A stretch of DNA of 64,000 bases from Vesta saturnalis (GCA_036346205.1 JARFJB010000003.1:124001-188000); one strand, 5' to 3'; positions 10,965 to 20,640 are shown, counted from the stretch's first letter. The notes: a model not told the origin generated them from the letters alone. Numbers and translations are program-made.

Positions 10965-11669
10965 ATGGACCACATTGTGAAGAAGATGATTATTCTACCG
11001 ATGGATTTTATACAGCGCTTACAGACACCAGATGCTACACAAAACAACATTTTAACGCAGCTGGGTAACGATATGGATAAAGTTTTAAAAACTAAAATGA
11101 CCGATCATGACAAATGGCAGCAGTACAACCAAGTTCTTCAAAGGTATCTACACTTTTCCAATCAGTTACGTCAGCCCACCAGTATAACAATTAGCGGTGA
11201 CGCTGCTGCTGATGATATTAGAGATTTACCGCAACGCAAAGGTCTGACAGACGACGAAATAGTATCAACGCTTCCGCCTTCATATAAAAGAAAAGGCGCG
11301 AATTTGTTACATATACTGAATACGAACAGCGATGTTTTTTGGGATAAAAGGGGTACTGTCACAATAAAAGGCGAGATCATACCACATTCCAACATTATCG
11401 ATCTGGTTCACGAGACGTTAAGAAAACGAAAAACCACAAATCCGAGCGGTTGGCGTCAGTTTGCGACGTACATTAAAGAGATAAATATACCTCGAGCGTT
11501 TATCGGAGATACGCAAAGGTATGATGTTTCTGCATCGCCCAGTGCTGAACGGACCCTCACAACTATAGGTGAGAATTACGATGCTGATAGTGAAACGCGG
11601 GAAACACCAAGAAGAATCTCTCAAAGAAGAAGAGGACTTTCACTAGATTGGGATTCGTGGCGTTCATAA
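10965..11669 (+). CDS. P1 conserved protein of unknown function, 234 residues
   Basis: An intact frame starting 2 nt after the previous stop and ending 1 nt before the integrase ATG. It has a helical N-terminal half (MDFIQRLQTPD, TDHDKWQQYNQVLQRYLHF), a central LPPSYKRKGANLLHILN segment, then FWDKRGTVTIKGEIIPHSN, a NPSGWRQFA motif and a Ser/Arg-rich C-terminus (RRISQRRRGLS). The IP/LP-x-SY-x-x-K-A-x-x-L and GW-x-x-F segments recur in insect Polintons. I know no assigned function. Retention of an open frame while the flanking ATPase and integrase are broken may be chance. Confidence 0.7.
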   Translation: MDHIVKKMIILPMDFIQRLQTPDATQNNILTQLGNDMDKVLKTKMTDHDKWQQYNQVLQRYLHFSNQLRQPTSITISGDAAADDIRDLPQRKGLTDDEIVSTLPPSYKRKGANLLHILNTNSDVFWDKRGTVTIKGEIIPHSNIIDLVHETLRKRKTTNPSGWRQFATYIKEINIPRAFIGDTQRYDVSASPSAERTLTTIGENYDADSETRETPRRISQRRRGLSLDWDSWRS

Positions 11670-11670
11670 C

Positions 11671-12716
11671 ATGGATGCTGTATACTATGATCCCTCCCAC
11701 CCAGCAGGGTTCGCTGGTATAACACCTTTAACTAATGCTGTAAAGGGTAGATATGGTGAAGTAAAAAACTGGCTGCAGGTACAGGAAGCTTATACAGTAC
11801 ATAAACCGGTCAGAAAAAAGTTTCCACGAAATAAATATATAGTGAGTAACCTCTACGAATTGTGGCAAGCGGATCTTTGTGATATGCGGACTTTAAGTAA
11901 ACACAATAGCGGATACAACTACATACTAACGGTAATTGATGTATTTAGCAAGAGGGCATGGGCGAGAGCACTTAAAACGAAGACAGCCTCATCTGTAATT
12001 GAAGCATTCGCGGATATTCTTAAGGATTGCGACAATACTCCAGAAAATCTACAGACGGATAAAGGCAAAGAGTTTGTGGCGAGCAGTGTACAAAACTTTT
12101 CAAGAAACAAAATATCAATTTCTATGTAACAAATAACCCTGATGTAAAAGCATCTGTAGTTGAAAGATTTAATAAAACATTGAAAACAAAGATGTGGCGT
12201 TATTTCACTTACAAAATTCCTACAGATATATTGATGTACTCGAAAGACTTGTGACTGCCTACAACAATAGTCCTCATTCAAGTATAAAGATGGCCCAGCG
12301 GCAGTAAACGATAAAAACATTTTGGAAGTGTGGAATAACCTGTACGCGAGAGGTTTAGGTCCAGTACGCCATCCTAAATATAAAGTCGGTGAGCACGTCA
12401 GAATCGCCAGAACTAAGTACACCTTTGAGAAGGGATATGAAACGAATTGGAGCGAGGAAGTTTTTACAATTAGTACGGTGATAAAAAGAAGACCACCAGT
12501 TTATAGAATAATCGATCTTAATAACGATCCTGTTGAGGCACCTTTTACGAAGAAGAATTTCAAGTTGTTACGGTTGATGAAGATACACTATTCAAAGTCG
12601 ATAAGATTCTGGCAGAGAAGGGCCGTGGGCGAAATAAGCAATACCTAGTCAAGTGGCGTGGATACAGTGACAAATTTAATAACTGGGTGTTAGCTTCGCA
12701 GCTGAGAGATATATAA
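11671..12716 (+). pseudogene. P1 retroviral-type (rve) integrase with C-terminal chromodomain, frameshifted
   Basis: The first frame gives LYELWQADLCDM (first catalytic Asp, residue 68), NYILTVIDVFSKRAWARALK, and ENLQTDKGKEF (second Asp, residue 130). After a shift near 12095 come NNPDVKASVVERFNKTLK (the Glu of DDE) and, after further shifts near 12215 and 12285, ILEVWNNLYARGLGPVRHPK and a basic SH3-like region (12322-12560). A last one-base shift near 12545 opens the chromodomain FKVDKILAEKGRG…YLVKWRGYSDKFNNW, with aromatic-cage positions F, W and W retained. At least four indels break it. It would integrate linear element DNA, leaving 6-bp duplications. Confidence 0.92.
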
Positions 12717-12718
12717 AA

Positions 12719-13543
12719 ATGGAGTTTTATCTTACCTTATTGAGTAATAGCTCTATGACGTATTTTCCAGGTAATATGACGTCAAGTTTTATTACGCAAC
12801 TGCCAAAACGAATAAGATTAACGGGGTCGTGGGTTGTAGGTATATCGGAAATTCAGTACCCATGTTCTTTTGCCGCTGTAAGTGCAACAGATAATTTAAT
12901 TTATTATAGAACAGAGCCACCTGACGACGAGAACATGTTAGAAGCGATATTAAAAAAGGCCGCAGAATATTTTCAACTCGACAACGAGAAGATCATTTAT
13001 ATTGAAGACGGCTGGTACGTGATACGATTCGCTTCGGGAAATTACGCCAGCATAGAAGAAATTATCAGCGAGCTAAATGGCCATGTGCTAATAAGTAAAT
13101 TGCTAACAATCGAGTATCATAATCTAACTAAACGCGTCACTACGAAATTAAAAACTCGGCTGTCGCTATTCGGATTCTCACAACGTTTAGCCTTACAATT
13201 GGGTTATCGACCGTATCAGAACATAGCTATGGAAGCGACACCCCCTCACCCCGCTAGTATATGGATAGGCTTACCAACGCAGATGTTTGTTTATTGCGAT
13301 ATCGTTGAACCGCAAATTGTGGGTGATGTTTTATCTCCGCTTATGCGTATAATAAATATTACTTCAGAAAACTATGCTTATGGGGGACATAAAGATGTGG
13401 TTTTCTCGCCTGCACACTATATACCGGTAATGACGCGGGAATTTGAAAACATCGAGATTAATATAAAAACAGATACGGGTGCAGCAATGCCATTTGAGTT
13501 TGGAACGTCGTGCCTGAAGCTACACTTTAAGAAAGTACAATAA
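12719..13543 (+). CDS. P1 penton-like minor capsid protein
   Basis: An intact 274-codon frame. It begins MEFYLTLLSNSSMTYFPGN, continues FITQLPKRIRLTGSWVVGIS and EIQYPCSF, and ends REFENIEINIKTDTG…MPFEFGTSCLKLHFK. This is the family pattern of the insect Polinton minor capsid (penton) protein, expected to form a single jelly roll at capsid vertices. It starts 2 nt after the integrase stop, and its TAA overlaps the next ATG as TAATG. A broken homologue of both its ends lies in P3 (39640-40050). Confidence 0.85.
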   Translation: MEFYLTLLSNSSMTYFPGNMTSSFITQLPKRIRLTGSWVVGISEIQYPCSFAAVSATDNLIYYRTEPPDDENMLEAILKKAAEYFQLDNEKIIYIEDGWYVIRFASGNYASIEEIISELNGHVLISKLLTIEYHNLTKRVTTKLKTRLSLFGFSQRLALQLGYRPYQNIAMEATPPHPASIWIGLPTQMFVYCDIVEPQIVGDVLSPLMRIINITSENYAYGGHKDVVFSPAHYIPVMTREFENIEINIKTDTGAAMPFEFGTSCLKLHFKKVQ

Positions 13544-13953
13544 TGGTTTGCCCTTACCAGCAATATTACATGAATCAGGCCGGTAACGGTATCGGCTCTA
13601 TTTACAGAGGTGTGCCCTATCAACGCGGTCATGGAATAGGGAGCTGGTTAGGCGGTATATTTAGAAGCATAATACCGTTATTTAAGTCTGGCGCAAAGGC
13701 TATTGGTAAAGAAGCTCTTAGGACAGGTGCTAATATTCTTGGTGACGTCATAGAGGATCGACCTATTAAGGATTCGTTTCAAGAAAGATTTCACGAGGCC
13801 GGTAGAAACCTTAAGCGTAAAGCCGACGAGAAAATCGATAAAATGATGGAGGGTTCGGGTTATAAAAGAGTACGTCTGACTGATAATAATCAGTCTCAAC
13901 TGAGAGTTGTTGCTAAGAGGAAGCCTGCTTACGACGATATATTTTCAAGATAA
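13543..13953 (+). CDS. P1 pVI/PX-like minor virion protein
   Basis: An intact 136-codon frame. The N-terminus is Gly/Tyr-rich (GIGSIYRGVPYQRGHGIGSW). An amphipathic helix follows (LGGIFRSIIPLFKSGAKAIG) and then basic helices (EAGRNLKRKADEKIDKMM). A Gly-rich head with an amphipathic helix and basic tail is the layout of adenovirus pVI/pX-like and Polinton PX proteins, which sit inside the capsid and may disrupt membranes. It overlaps both neighbours by one nucleotide (TAATG at 13541-13545 and 13951-13955). A fragment homologous to residues ~80-105 is present in P3. Confidence 0.7.
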   Translation: MVCPYQQYYMNQAGNGIGSIYRGVPYQRGHGIGSWLGGIFRSIIPLFKSGAKAIGKEALRTGANILGDVIEDRPIKDSFQERFHEAGRNLKRKADEKIDKMMEGSGYKRVRLTDNNQSQLRVVAKRKPAYDDIFSR

Positions 13954-15265
13954 TGGCTTTTCTACATGCTCAATCGTGTGAATGCGTCAAGTCCGAATTG
14001 GATTTGTTCGCTTTACCAGCGACGCAGACAAGTTTCGAGAGTGGTGAATGGATATTTTACAAGCCCTTATCAGCTCTGAGTGATGACGCCCCAATAGAAT
14101 TTGTAGTCCCCGGAAATGGAAATGATTATATAGATTTAAGCCAGACTATGCTGTACATTACAGCTAAAGTTCTAAGACATGATGATACAGCTCTTACAGA
14201 CGCTGATGTTGTAGCACCGGTAAACAATTGGATGCATTCGCTTTTCTCACAGGTGGAGGTTTACTTAAATCAGAAGATGGTGTCACAACCAAACAACACC
14301 TACGCCTACCGTTCATATATCGAGACGCTGCTAAATTATGGAAAGGAGGCCAAGAGTTCACATCTAGGATGTACCTTATGGCACAATGATACAGCTGGAC
14401 AGATGAATACGTTGGGAAACGCTAATAACGGTTTCTCGAAACGTCAAGCACTTGCGGCTACCGGTAAACAGATAGAGATGATTGGTCACGTGCACTCGGA
14501 TTTATTTAATCAAGAGAAATTTCTCATAAGTGGTGTTGAGTTAAAGACTAAATTTGTACGATCAAGAGATACCTTTAGTCTAATGGCGGCACACGCTTCA
14601 AATTACAAGACGCGAATTATAGACGCTAGTTTATTGGTGAGACGTATGCGAATCAATCCAACTATTCTAATTGCACACGCTAAAGCTTTAGAAACAACAG
14701 CCGCAAAATATCCTGTTACAAGGACCGACGTAAAAGTGTTAACTATACCTGCAGGCATACAGCGAAAATCATTGGATAATGTTTTCCTGGTCAGCTACCT
14801 AAACGATGCATCGTAGGCTTTGTAGCAAATAAAGCCTTCAACGGTGACTACCCCTCAAACCCGTTCAATTTTCATCACTGCAATATTAACTACATGTCAT
14901 TATATATTGACGGACAACAAATTCCTTCGAAAGCCTTACAACCGGACTTTACAGCTAATGGTTTATACGTAAGAGCGTACCACACCTTATTCTCTGGTAC
15001 GGGTATTCATTTTTTGAATGAAGGTAACGATATATCAAGAAGTGATTATCCCAACGGTTACTGTTTAATGGCCTTTGACCTAACACCTGACCTGTCTGCA
15101 AACGCTAGCACGCATTGGAATTTAGTTAGAAACGGCTCCCTTCGGCTGGAAGTCGGGTTTGAAGAAGCGCTCACCGTAACCGTTAACTGCTTGGTGTATG
15201 CAGAATTCGATAATGTGATCGAGATCGATAAACATCGGAATGTCGTTGTGGATTTTAGCTGTTAA
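13953..15265 (+). pseudogene. P1 major capsid protein (double jelly-roll), one frameshift
   Basis: The first frame (13953-14816) includes SGEWIFYKPLSALSDDAPIE, VPGNGNDYIDLSQTMLYITA, NNWMHSLFSQVEVYLNQKMV, TYAYRSYIETLLNYG and the DLFNQEKFLISGVELK stretch. The rest (about 14788-15265) is one frame over: FVANKAFNGDYPSNPFNF, DFTANGLYVRAYHTLF, SDYPNGYCLMAFDLTPDLS and the terminal VNCLVYAEFDN. These are the signature blocks of Polinton double jelly-roll major capsid proteins. The 1,313-nt span implies one missing base near 14787 in an otherwise full-length ~437-residue gene. The product would form the hexon-like trimers of an icosahedral shell. Confidence 0.93.
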
Positions 15266-15317
15266 AAGTGGTAGCTCTAACCTGCAAGCTTCAGTGTAGA
15301 GCAGCAACCGATAGAAG

Positions 15318-15867
15318 ATGGACGCATATTTGGACATGCAAGGGTTTAGCGGTGTTAACAACGAATTCATACCGAAAGAAATTGCCGTGGTTACAGATCA
15401 GGGTCGTTTATCGTTGATGCTGATAAAACCACCGCGAGCCTACTTTATATCAGGATCCATGTCACGACAGATAAAATTTATGGAAGATAATTATCATGGC
15501 TTGAAATGGTGGTGGGGTCATGTACATTACAACAATTTCCGTGAGGAGCTGTTGAGAGTGTTGCGCCCATTTAACAAGATTCACGTCAAGGGTAGTGAAA
15601 ACAACAGTTTTAAGGTTTCTTAACAAACCAATAGTAAACCTGGAGGAGAGTGGTTGCCCGTCGATTAAACAGTTGAAAAAGGAAGCAAAAGCATATAGCT
15701 GTTTAAGTCATAACATCACTGATCCTATGTGTGCACTGGAAAACGCATTACTACTACAAGACTGGACAAACACCAATTCCAAAGATGTATGCGGTACAAG
15801 TGTTGAGATGCTTGAAATCGATCACCAGCCACAAGAAGAATGTGTTTCGGCTTGTATGTGCTTCTAA
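15318..15867 (+). pseudogene. P1 conserved protein of unknown function, one frameshift
   Basis: The first frame (15318-15623) begins MDAYLDMQGFSGVNNEFIPK and has KPPRAYFISG, NYHGLKWWWGHV and KIHVKGSE. A one-base shift near 15600 continues as FLNKPIVNLEESGCPSIKQL and CLSHNITDPMCALENALLL. A C-P-S-L-K…C-x-x-H…CA-x-x-N pattern after a D-x-QGF start recurs next to Polinton capsid genes in insects. I know no assigned function; a nuclease-like fold has been guessed for such proteins, but nothing in this sequence proves it. It starts 52 nt after the capsid stop, the largest intergenic gap in the block. Its 3' end overlaps the protease start. Confidence 0.65.
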
Positions 15868-16186
15868 TCAATTACCGAAACACGCACCTCGACCGTGTGC
15901 AATTATCGTAAACACAGATCCTGCAGACAAGCCAGGTCAGCATTGGACCGCTATCTACATTGACGAGAATGGTTATGGCGAGTATTTTGATTCCTTTGGA
16001 CGAGCACCGCAAGGATATCATTTACATTTCCTAGAGAAGAATTCCCGATGTTTCGTATACAATAAAAAAATTCTGCAGGATTATCATTCGGATGTGTGTG
16101 GATTTTATGTCTTAGTGTTTCTGTATTTTAGATTAAATAGTTTATCAATGATTGATTTTGTAAATAAGTTTTCACTACATGTTTAA
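15785..16186 (+). CDS. P1 adenain-like cysteine protease
   Basis: From the ATG at 15785 the frame gives 133 residues with PGQHWTAIYID (catalytic His53), GEYFDSFG (Asp69), ILQDYHSDVCGFYVLVF (Gln98 and Cys105). This H-D-Q-C order and spacing is that of the adenovirus protease (C5) family, which matures capsid proteins. The upstream extension to 15731 overlaps the preceding gene and reads unlike the family, so the later start is preferred. It is the last gene of the block. An AATAAA signal lies ~65 bp downstream (16251). Confidence 0.9.
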   Translation: MYAVQVLRCLKSITSHKKNVFRLVCASNQLPKHAPRPCAIIVNTDPADKPGQHWTAIYIDENGYGEYFDSFGRAPQGYHLHFLEKNSRCFVYNKKILQDYHSDVCGFYVLVFLYFRLNSLSMIDFVNKFSLHV

Positions 16187-17137
16187 TTGTAAATGATGAG
16201 ATAATTAAAATATTGTTTAATGTCTGTTACCCAATAATTCTATTCTGATAAATAAAAATATATTTAGTACCTTACTTTTTAATTAAGAATTGCGTAATAC
16301 CTACTGTTTTTTCTTTTAATTAGGGATGTGTTTTTTTAAATCGTGTTATAAAATTTATAATTAGTGTTTTTAAAAGAAATTATTTATATTATATTGGTTT
16401 TTAGACTATTAAATTTAACAAAGTTATATAATTACACGGTAATTAGTAAGCATGAACAGTGATTTCTTACTACATATTTTAAACATTCCAAATTCTTAAT
16501 ATGGTTTTATAAAACAATTTTGTGTATCCGTGTATGAACATTTTTCAAACCGATTTATTTTAAAGAAAGGTTAATACGTTGCAGTAAGCGCGATAAAGAT
16601 AATAAAGGTTGTTTGTGTACTTTACATTCTAATTATGAGTGATTAATAGCTAGTTTTCACACAACTAGAAAGTTTTAGTTGACAAGTAAACACAAAGCGG
16701 TGACCATCACTCAGTGCCTTTAAAAACGTTACAGATCTGGTACGTGTGGTGTTAATCCTTTTATTTATTTACAGATTTTTAATTACAGTTATAAAACACA
16801 AGCATTAAGTTTCTTTAAAATATTAAGGCGTACAACATTTTTAACGGACGTATGGATATTATTTTCAATGCAGGTAAAACTATGTTTTTAATAATCGTTT
16901 AAGAAAAGACAAACTGTTATGTAATTAACTTAATAAACAAAATTTTGTTTCATTAGGAATGACAGTAATTTTTATAGTTCACTGAGGATTTTTAATTACG
17001 ATAATAAAAATAAGTGCTCTATAATTAAATTTTACTGTCATTCAAATTTCCCCACGTATGGTTAATCCTATCTGCTATTTTACATCATTATTAGAAACGT
17101 TTTCTCCAATAGCATATGGCCGTTTTAAAGCAATATA
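16187..17137. other. P1 non-coding interior between protease and right TIR
   Basis: About 950 bp of AT-rich sequence without a frame of note. AATAAA at about 16251 could serve as the polyadenylation signal of the capsid-gene transcript. This is the only place in P1 without genes and is far too small for a polymerase B gene. Confidence 0.7.
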
Positions 17138-17930
17138 CTAAATAATAATCTTTATACAATTTCCAACATTGTATGCGCGTGCAACCTCCGGGTTACAGCC
17201 AAAGAACCTTAATTAAAGCTGAAGATAATTACTAGAAATAACTCTAAGACCAAGTCCAAGTCCTGCCCCAGGTCCAACCCTAAATACAGTTCTAAACCCT
17301 AGCTCCACCACCAAGACCTGACTCCAACCTAGCTCCACCACCAACACCTGACTCCAACCCTAGCTCACCACCACCAAGGCCAAACTCTAAGACTTATCCT
17401 TAGACCAACCCTAAGCTCCAGTCCTAAATACAGCTCTAAGCCAAGACCAGGATCAGCCCCTCACGCTAGCAACCACAAAAAAGTCCTAGCTGTCAAAAGG
17501 TCCTTAATACAGCCATAAGACTCCCCCAAAAGAAATCATAAAAATAAGGGTAATACGGTCCTTCATGTAAGCGAGTAAAAATAATTAGGGATAAAAAATA
17601 GGGATGAAAAATCCGGTCTCACACGTGGATGTGTAAAAATAAGGGTGGAAAATCCGGTCTCACATGAGGGTATATAAAAATAAGGGTTGAAAAAATGCGT
17701 CCTACACGTGGATGTGCTAAAATAAGGGTGGAAAATCCGGTCTCACACGTAAGCGAGTAAAAAATAAGGGTGGAAAATCCGGTCTCCCACGTGGATGTGC
17801 AAAAATAGGGGTGAAAAAACACGTCCTACACGTAAGCGTGCAAAAATAAGGGTGGAAAAACCGGTCCCCCACGTGGGCGGGCTTGTGACGTCAAAATCCA
17901 AGATGGCGGCCAAGGTGTCCCCTTACTACT
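17138..17930 (-). repeat. P1 terminal inverted repeat, right
   Basis: Inverted copy of 9131-9924 with a few single-base indels. The high identity of the two arms implies recent insertion or gene conversion. Confidence 0.93.
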
Positions 17931-17936
17931 TACTAT
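17931..17936. repeat. P1 target site duplication, right (TACTAT)
   Basis: Second copy of the 6-bp duplication flanking P1. Confidence 0.93.
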
Positions 17937-19268
17937 TGAAGCGGTTTCTAAAGGAGAAAATTTTGCGATAACACCACAATACCTTTTGAAGATATAATTT
18001 CCAATATCGAAAACTCCATTAAATCATTACCTTTTGATGCTGCTAATGAAGTTAGATATAACACCGTTAACATATTACGTAAAACAAAACCTCCAAAGAG
18101 CAACTTATCCTATCGCCAACGACGTGCTTTACTTGATCTTAAACGCAATGAAAGTATAATAATATTAAAATCAGATAAAGGTAATGCAACTATTATATTA
18201 AATATGAACAATTATAACATTAAGATAGAACAATTGTTGGGTAAAGAAACTTATACTGAAATAGCAAAACATCCAACAAAAAAGTTTCTTTTAAAAACTA
18301 AAGAGCTGATTAAATTATCATCTATTCCTGAAAAAATAAAAAAGAAACTAACTAACTCTGACGCTATTTCATCAAAACTATACAGTTTACCAAAGATTCA
18401 TAAACCTAATATTTCTTTAAGGCCTATTGTTAGTGCAATAGGTTCTCCTACATATAGCCTTGCAAAACATCTTACATTTTTATTACAACCTCATATAGGA
18501 AAAACATCCCATTACATTAAAAATTCTGCAGACTTTGTTAAAAAAATGCATAGTTTCAAAATTGAAGACGGTGATATAATGGTTAGTTTTGATGTTGTTT
18601 CACTTTTTACAAAAGTGCCTCTAAAAGAAACTATTGAATACATTGATCATCTTTTTGCAAAGGACATAACCATTCTTTTTCAGCACTGTCTTACTACAAC
18701 TTATCTTCAGTGGAATAGTAAATTTTATGAACAGATTGAAGGTGTAGCAATGGGTAGTCCCCTTAGTCCTATTATAGCTAATTTTTATATGGAAAAATTT
18801 GAAACATTAGCGTTGCAAAATACACCTAAAAAACCTTCAGTTTGGTATAGATATGTAAATGACACATTTGTTATTTGGAGACATGCAGAAGAAGCACTGC
18901 ATGAGTTTTTGGTTTTTATAAATGGTATACATCCTAGTATTCAATTTACCATGGAAAAAGAAACTAATGGAAGTTTACCATTTCTTGACATATTAATATC
19001 TAAAAATAATAATTCACTATCTTTTAAGGTTTACAGAAAGCCGACACACACTGATGATACCTTCATAAATGATCCAACCACCAACCACGTCAAAAAATTG
19101 GTGTAATTAAATCTTTAGTATATTGAGCAAAACGAATTTGTGACCCTGAATTTTTGAAGGATGAATATAAATATTTAACAAAATCCTTACAAGATAATGG
19201 ATATTTACTTACAGATATTAATAATGTTGTTACACCTTCTAGGCGTAACGTTAAAGAAAAACCAGTTC
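17931..19268 (+). pseudogene. Penelope-like copy B, reverse transcriptase
   Basis: The frame resumes after P1 with AVSKGENFAITP, passes through LKSDKGNATIIL and gives a 300-codon open frame (18204-19106). In order: KIHKPNISLRPIVSAIGSPT, FDVVSLFTKVP (motif A, catalytic Asp present), GVAMGSPLSPIIANFYMEKF (motif B), then YVNDTFVIW (motif C, about 18851-18877) where the family has YVDD. It ends FLDILISKNNNS and KVYRKPTHTD. The frame breaks near 19106 and continues at 19154 to the TTAA-type insert. The Asp-to-Asn change alone would abolish polymerase activity. Confidence 0.88.
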
Positions 19269-20159
19269 ATATACCCGTTAGCGTGCGGAAGCTTCAACTG
19301 AAGCAACACCTAACCATCCAACATTGTGAGGAAGCCTCAATAGAAGAAATCGTGTTTATTCGATTATTAACATGAATTTCAGCGACTTTCAAAAATAGAA
19401 CTAATCCTGACATCTTCTAGAAAGTAGATGTAGAAAAAAAAACCACTAAAATAGAACCCCGTATAAGTAATTTCAATAAACATCGGAATTACTCTGATGT
19501 CAGTGGCGCACAGCGAAACTAGCGCATTTGCCCCGCTTTATGTTGTAGAACACTGCACTTTCTGGTTTCTAAACCATTTTTTTTAATCTGTATTTTGTAG
19601 TACAAGTTTTTTTTTTGTACGATGTCACTGATTATAATAAATAGAAATAAATTTAAATGTTTACATTCCTTAAAAGTTTATGTAACGCGAGTGCGCTTAG
19701 ATGTTTTTATAATTATTTCGTGCACTTTGTTATGGTTCTTACTGGGCGCCACTTGGGTTCCACGTGAAAAAAATGCATCAATATCTAGACACACATATAT
19801 GTATGTGTAATATGTTATTTTTCAATACTTTTACTACTTTCATTATTATTATTATTATTATCATTATTATTATTGTACGCCATTGGTTTTTAACGTAAAA
19901 AAAATGCACAAATATTTAGGTACAAATATATATGCAATTTGTTATTCCTCAATATTTTTAGTATGTTTTGAACTTTTACACGTCCAATTACACGCCCCTG
20001 ACTTACGAAAAAACAAGTGCTGCAAATTGGCTAAAAATGATAATACATATTTTCTCAACAATATTAGAATTAAAAAATATAAAAAAAATCTAGTTCAAAA
20101 AACTAGTTGTCGCCACCGTGTAGATCATACCGGTATTATACGCTGCTAGGCAACGGGTT
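19269..20159. mobile_element. Non-autonomous TTAA-type insert (piggyBac-like ends)
   Basis: Copy A has uninterrupted sequence (…CCAGTTCTTAATGTTGG in its coding sense), whereas copy B has ~890 bp inserted exactly at that TTAA. The insert begins ACCCGTT and ends AACGGGT, followed by TTAA. The left TTAA has decayed to ATAT. Terminal CCC/GGG and a TTAA duplication are the marks of piggyBac-type elements. Inside are short frames only (19622-19810, 19883-20149) and an (ATT)n run at about 19841-19876. No transposase is encoded. Confidence 0.7.
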
Positions 20160-20640
20160 AATGTTGGTACTGCTTTTCTTCCTTTTATAGCTAATGTAAT
20201 AGAATTGAAAAAATCCTAATTAAATATGGCATTAGGACTATTTTTAAACCTACAAGAAAAATTAAATAATATTTAAGATCACCTAAAGATGTGTCAAACC
20301 CTTTATCATCTTACGGAGTGTATAAGTTATCTTGTTCATGTGGAAAAGTATACATCGGAACTACAAAACATAGCTTTGATACAAGACGTAAAGAACATAT
20401 GAGATTTTGTAGATTAGGTCAACCAGAGAGGTCTGCTGTGGCTGACCATGCCCTGAATAATCTAAATCATGATATTCAATTTGACAATATGGAAATATTG
20501 TCAAGACAAAGTCATTATTATGTTCGTTTACAACGTGAAGCTATTGAAATAATTAAATACCCTAATAATTTTAATAGACAAGAAGAAAATCTCCGTTTAA
20601 ATAAGTTTTGGCATCTATAATAAAAAAAAAGCATAATGAT
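20160..20640 (+). pseudogene. Penelope-like copy B, connector and GIY-YIG endonuclease
   Basis: Just after the TTAA insert come the RT-endonuclease connector (GTAFLPFIAN) and one small frameshift. The frame 20291-20620 (109 codons) then begins SYGVYKLSCSCGKVYIGTTK: the paired G-V-Y and Y-I-G of a GIY-YIG nuclease, with the CSC that Penelope-like elements have between them. The catalytic Arg/Glu follow (TRRKEHMR and LQREAIEI), as does the H-x-L-N-N-L-N-H segment. The endonuclease would cut target DNA for reverse transcription. Domain and order match the family; the frame breaks make it inactive. Confidence 0.88.

Larger units (their letters stand above)
9131..17930 (+). mobile_element. Polinton/Maverick P1, 8.8 kb, no polymerase B
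   Basis: The element starts AGTAGTAATGGGACACC and ends with its inverted form (GGTGTCCCCTTACTACT). It has ~794-bp terminal inverted repeats (9131-9924 and 17138-17930) and a perfect 6-bp target duplication TACTAT (9125-9130, 17931-17936). AGTAG ends and 6-bp duplications are hallmarks of Polintons. The plus strand carries ATPase, two small unknowns, integrase, penton-like, pVI-like, major capsid, a further unknown and protease. Typical Polintons are 15-20 kb with a ~1,000-residue protein-primed PolB. None is present here on either strand, and the only free space (16190-17137) is non-coding. Confidence 0.93.

Noticed and set aside
16187..17137. Hidden DNA polymerase B in P1
   Set aside because: No frame of length, no D-x-x-S-L-Y-P or Y-x-D-T-D type motif on either strand, and under 1 kb of space.
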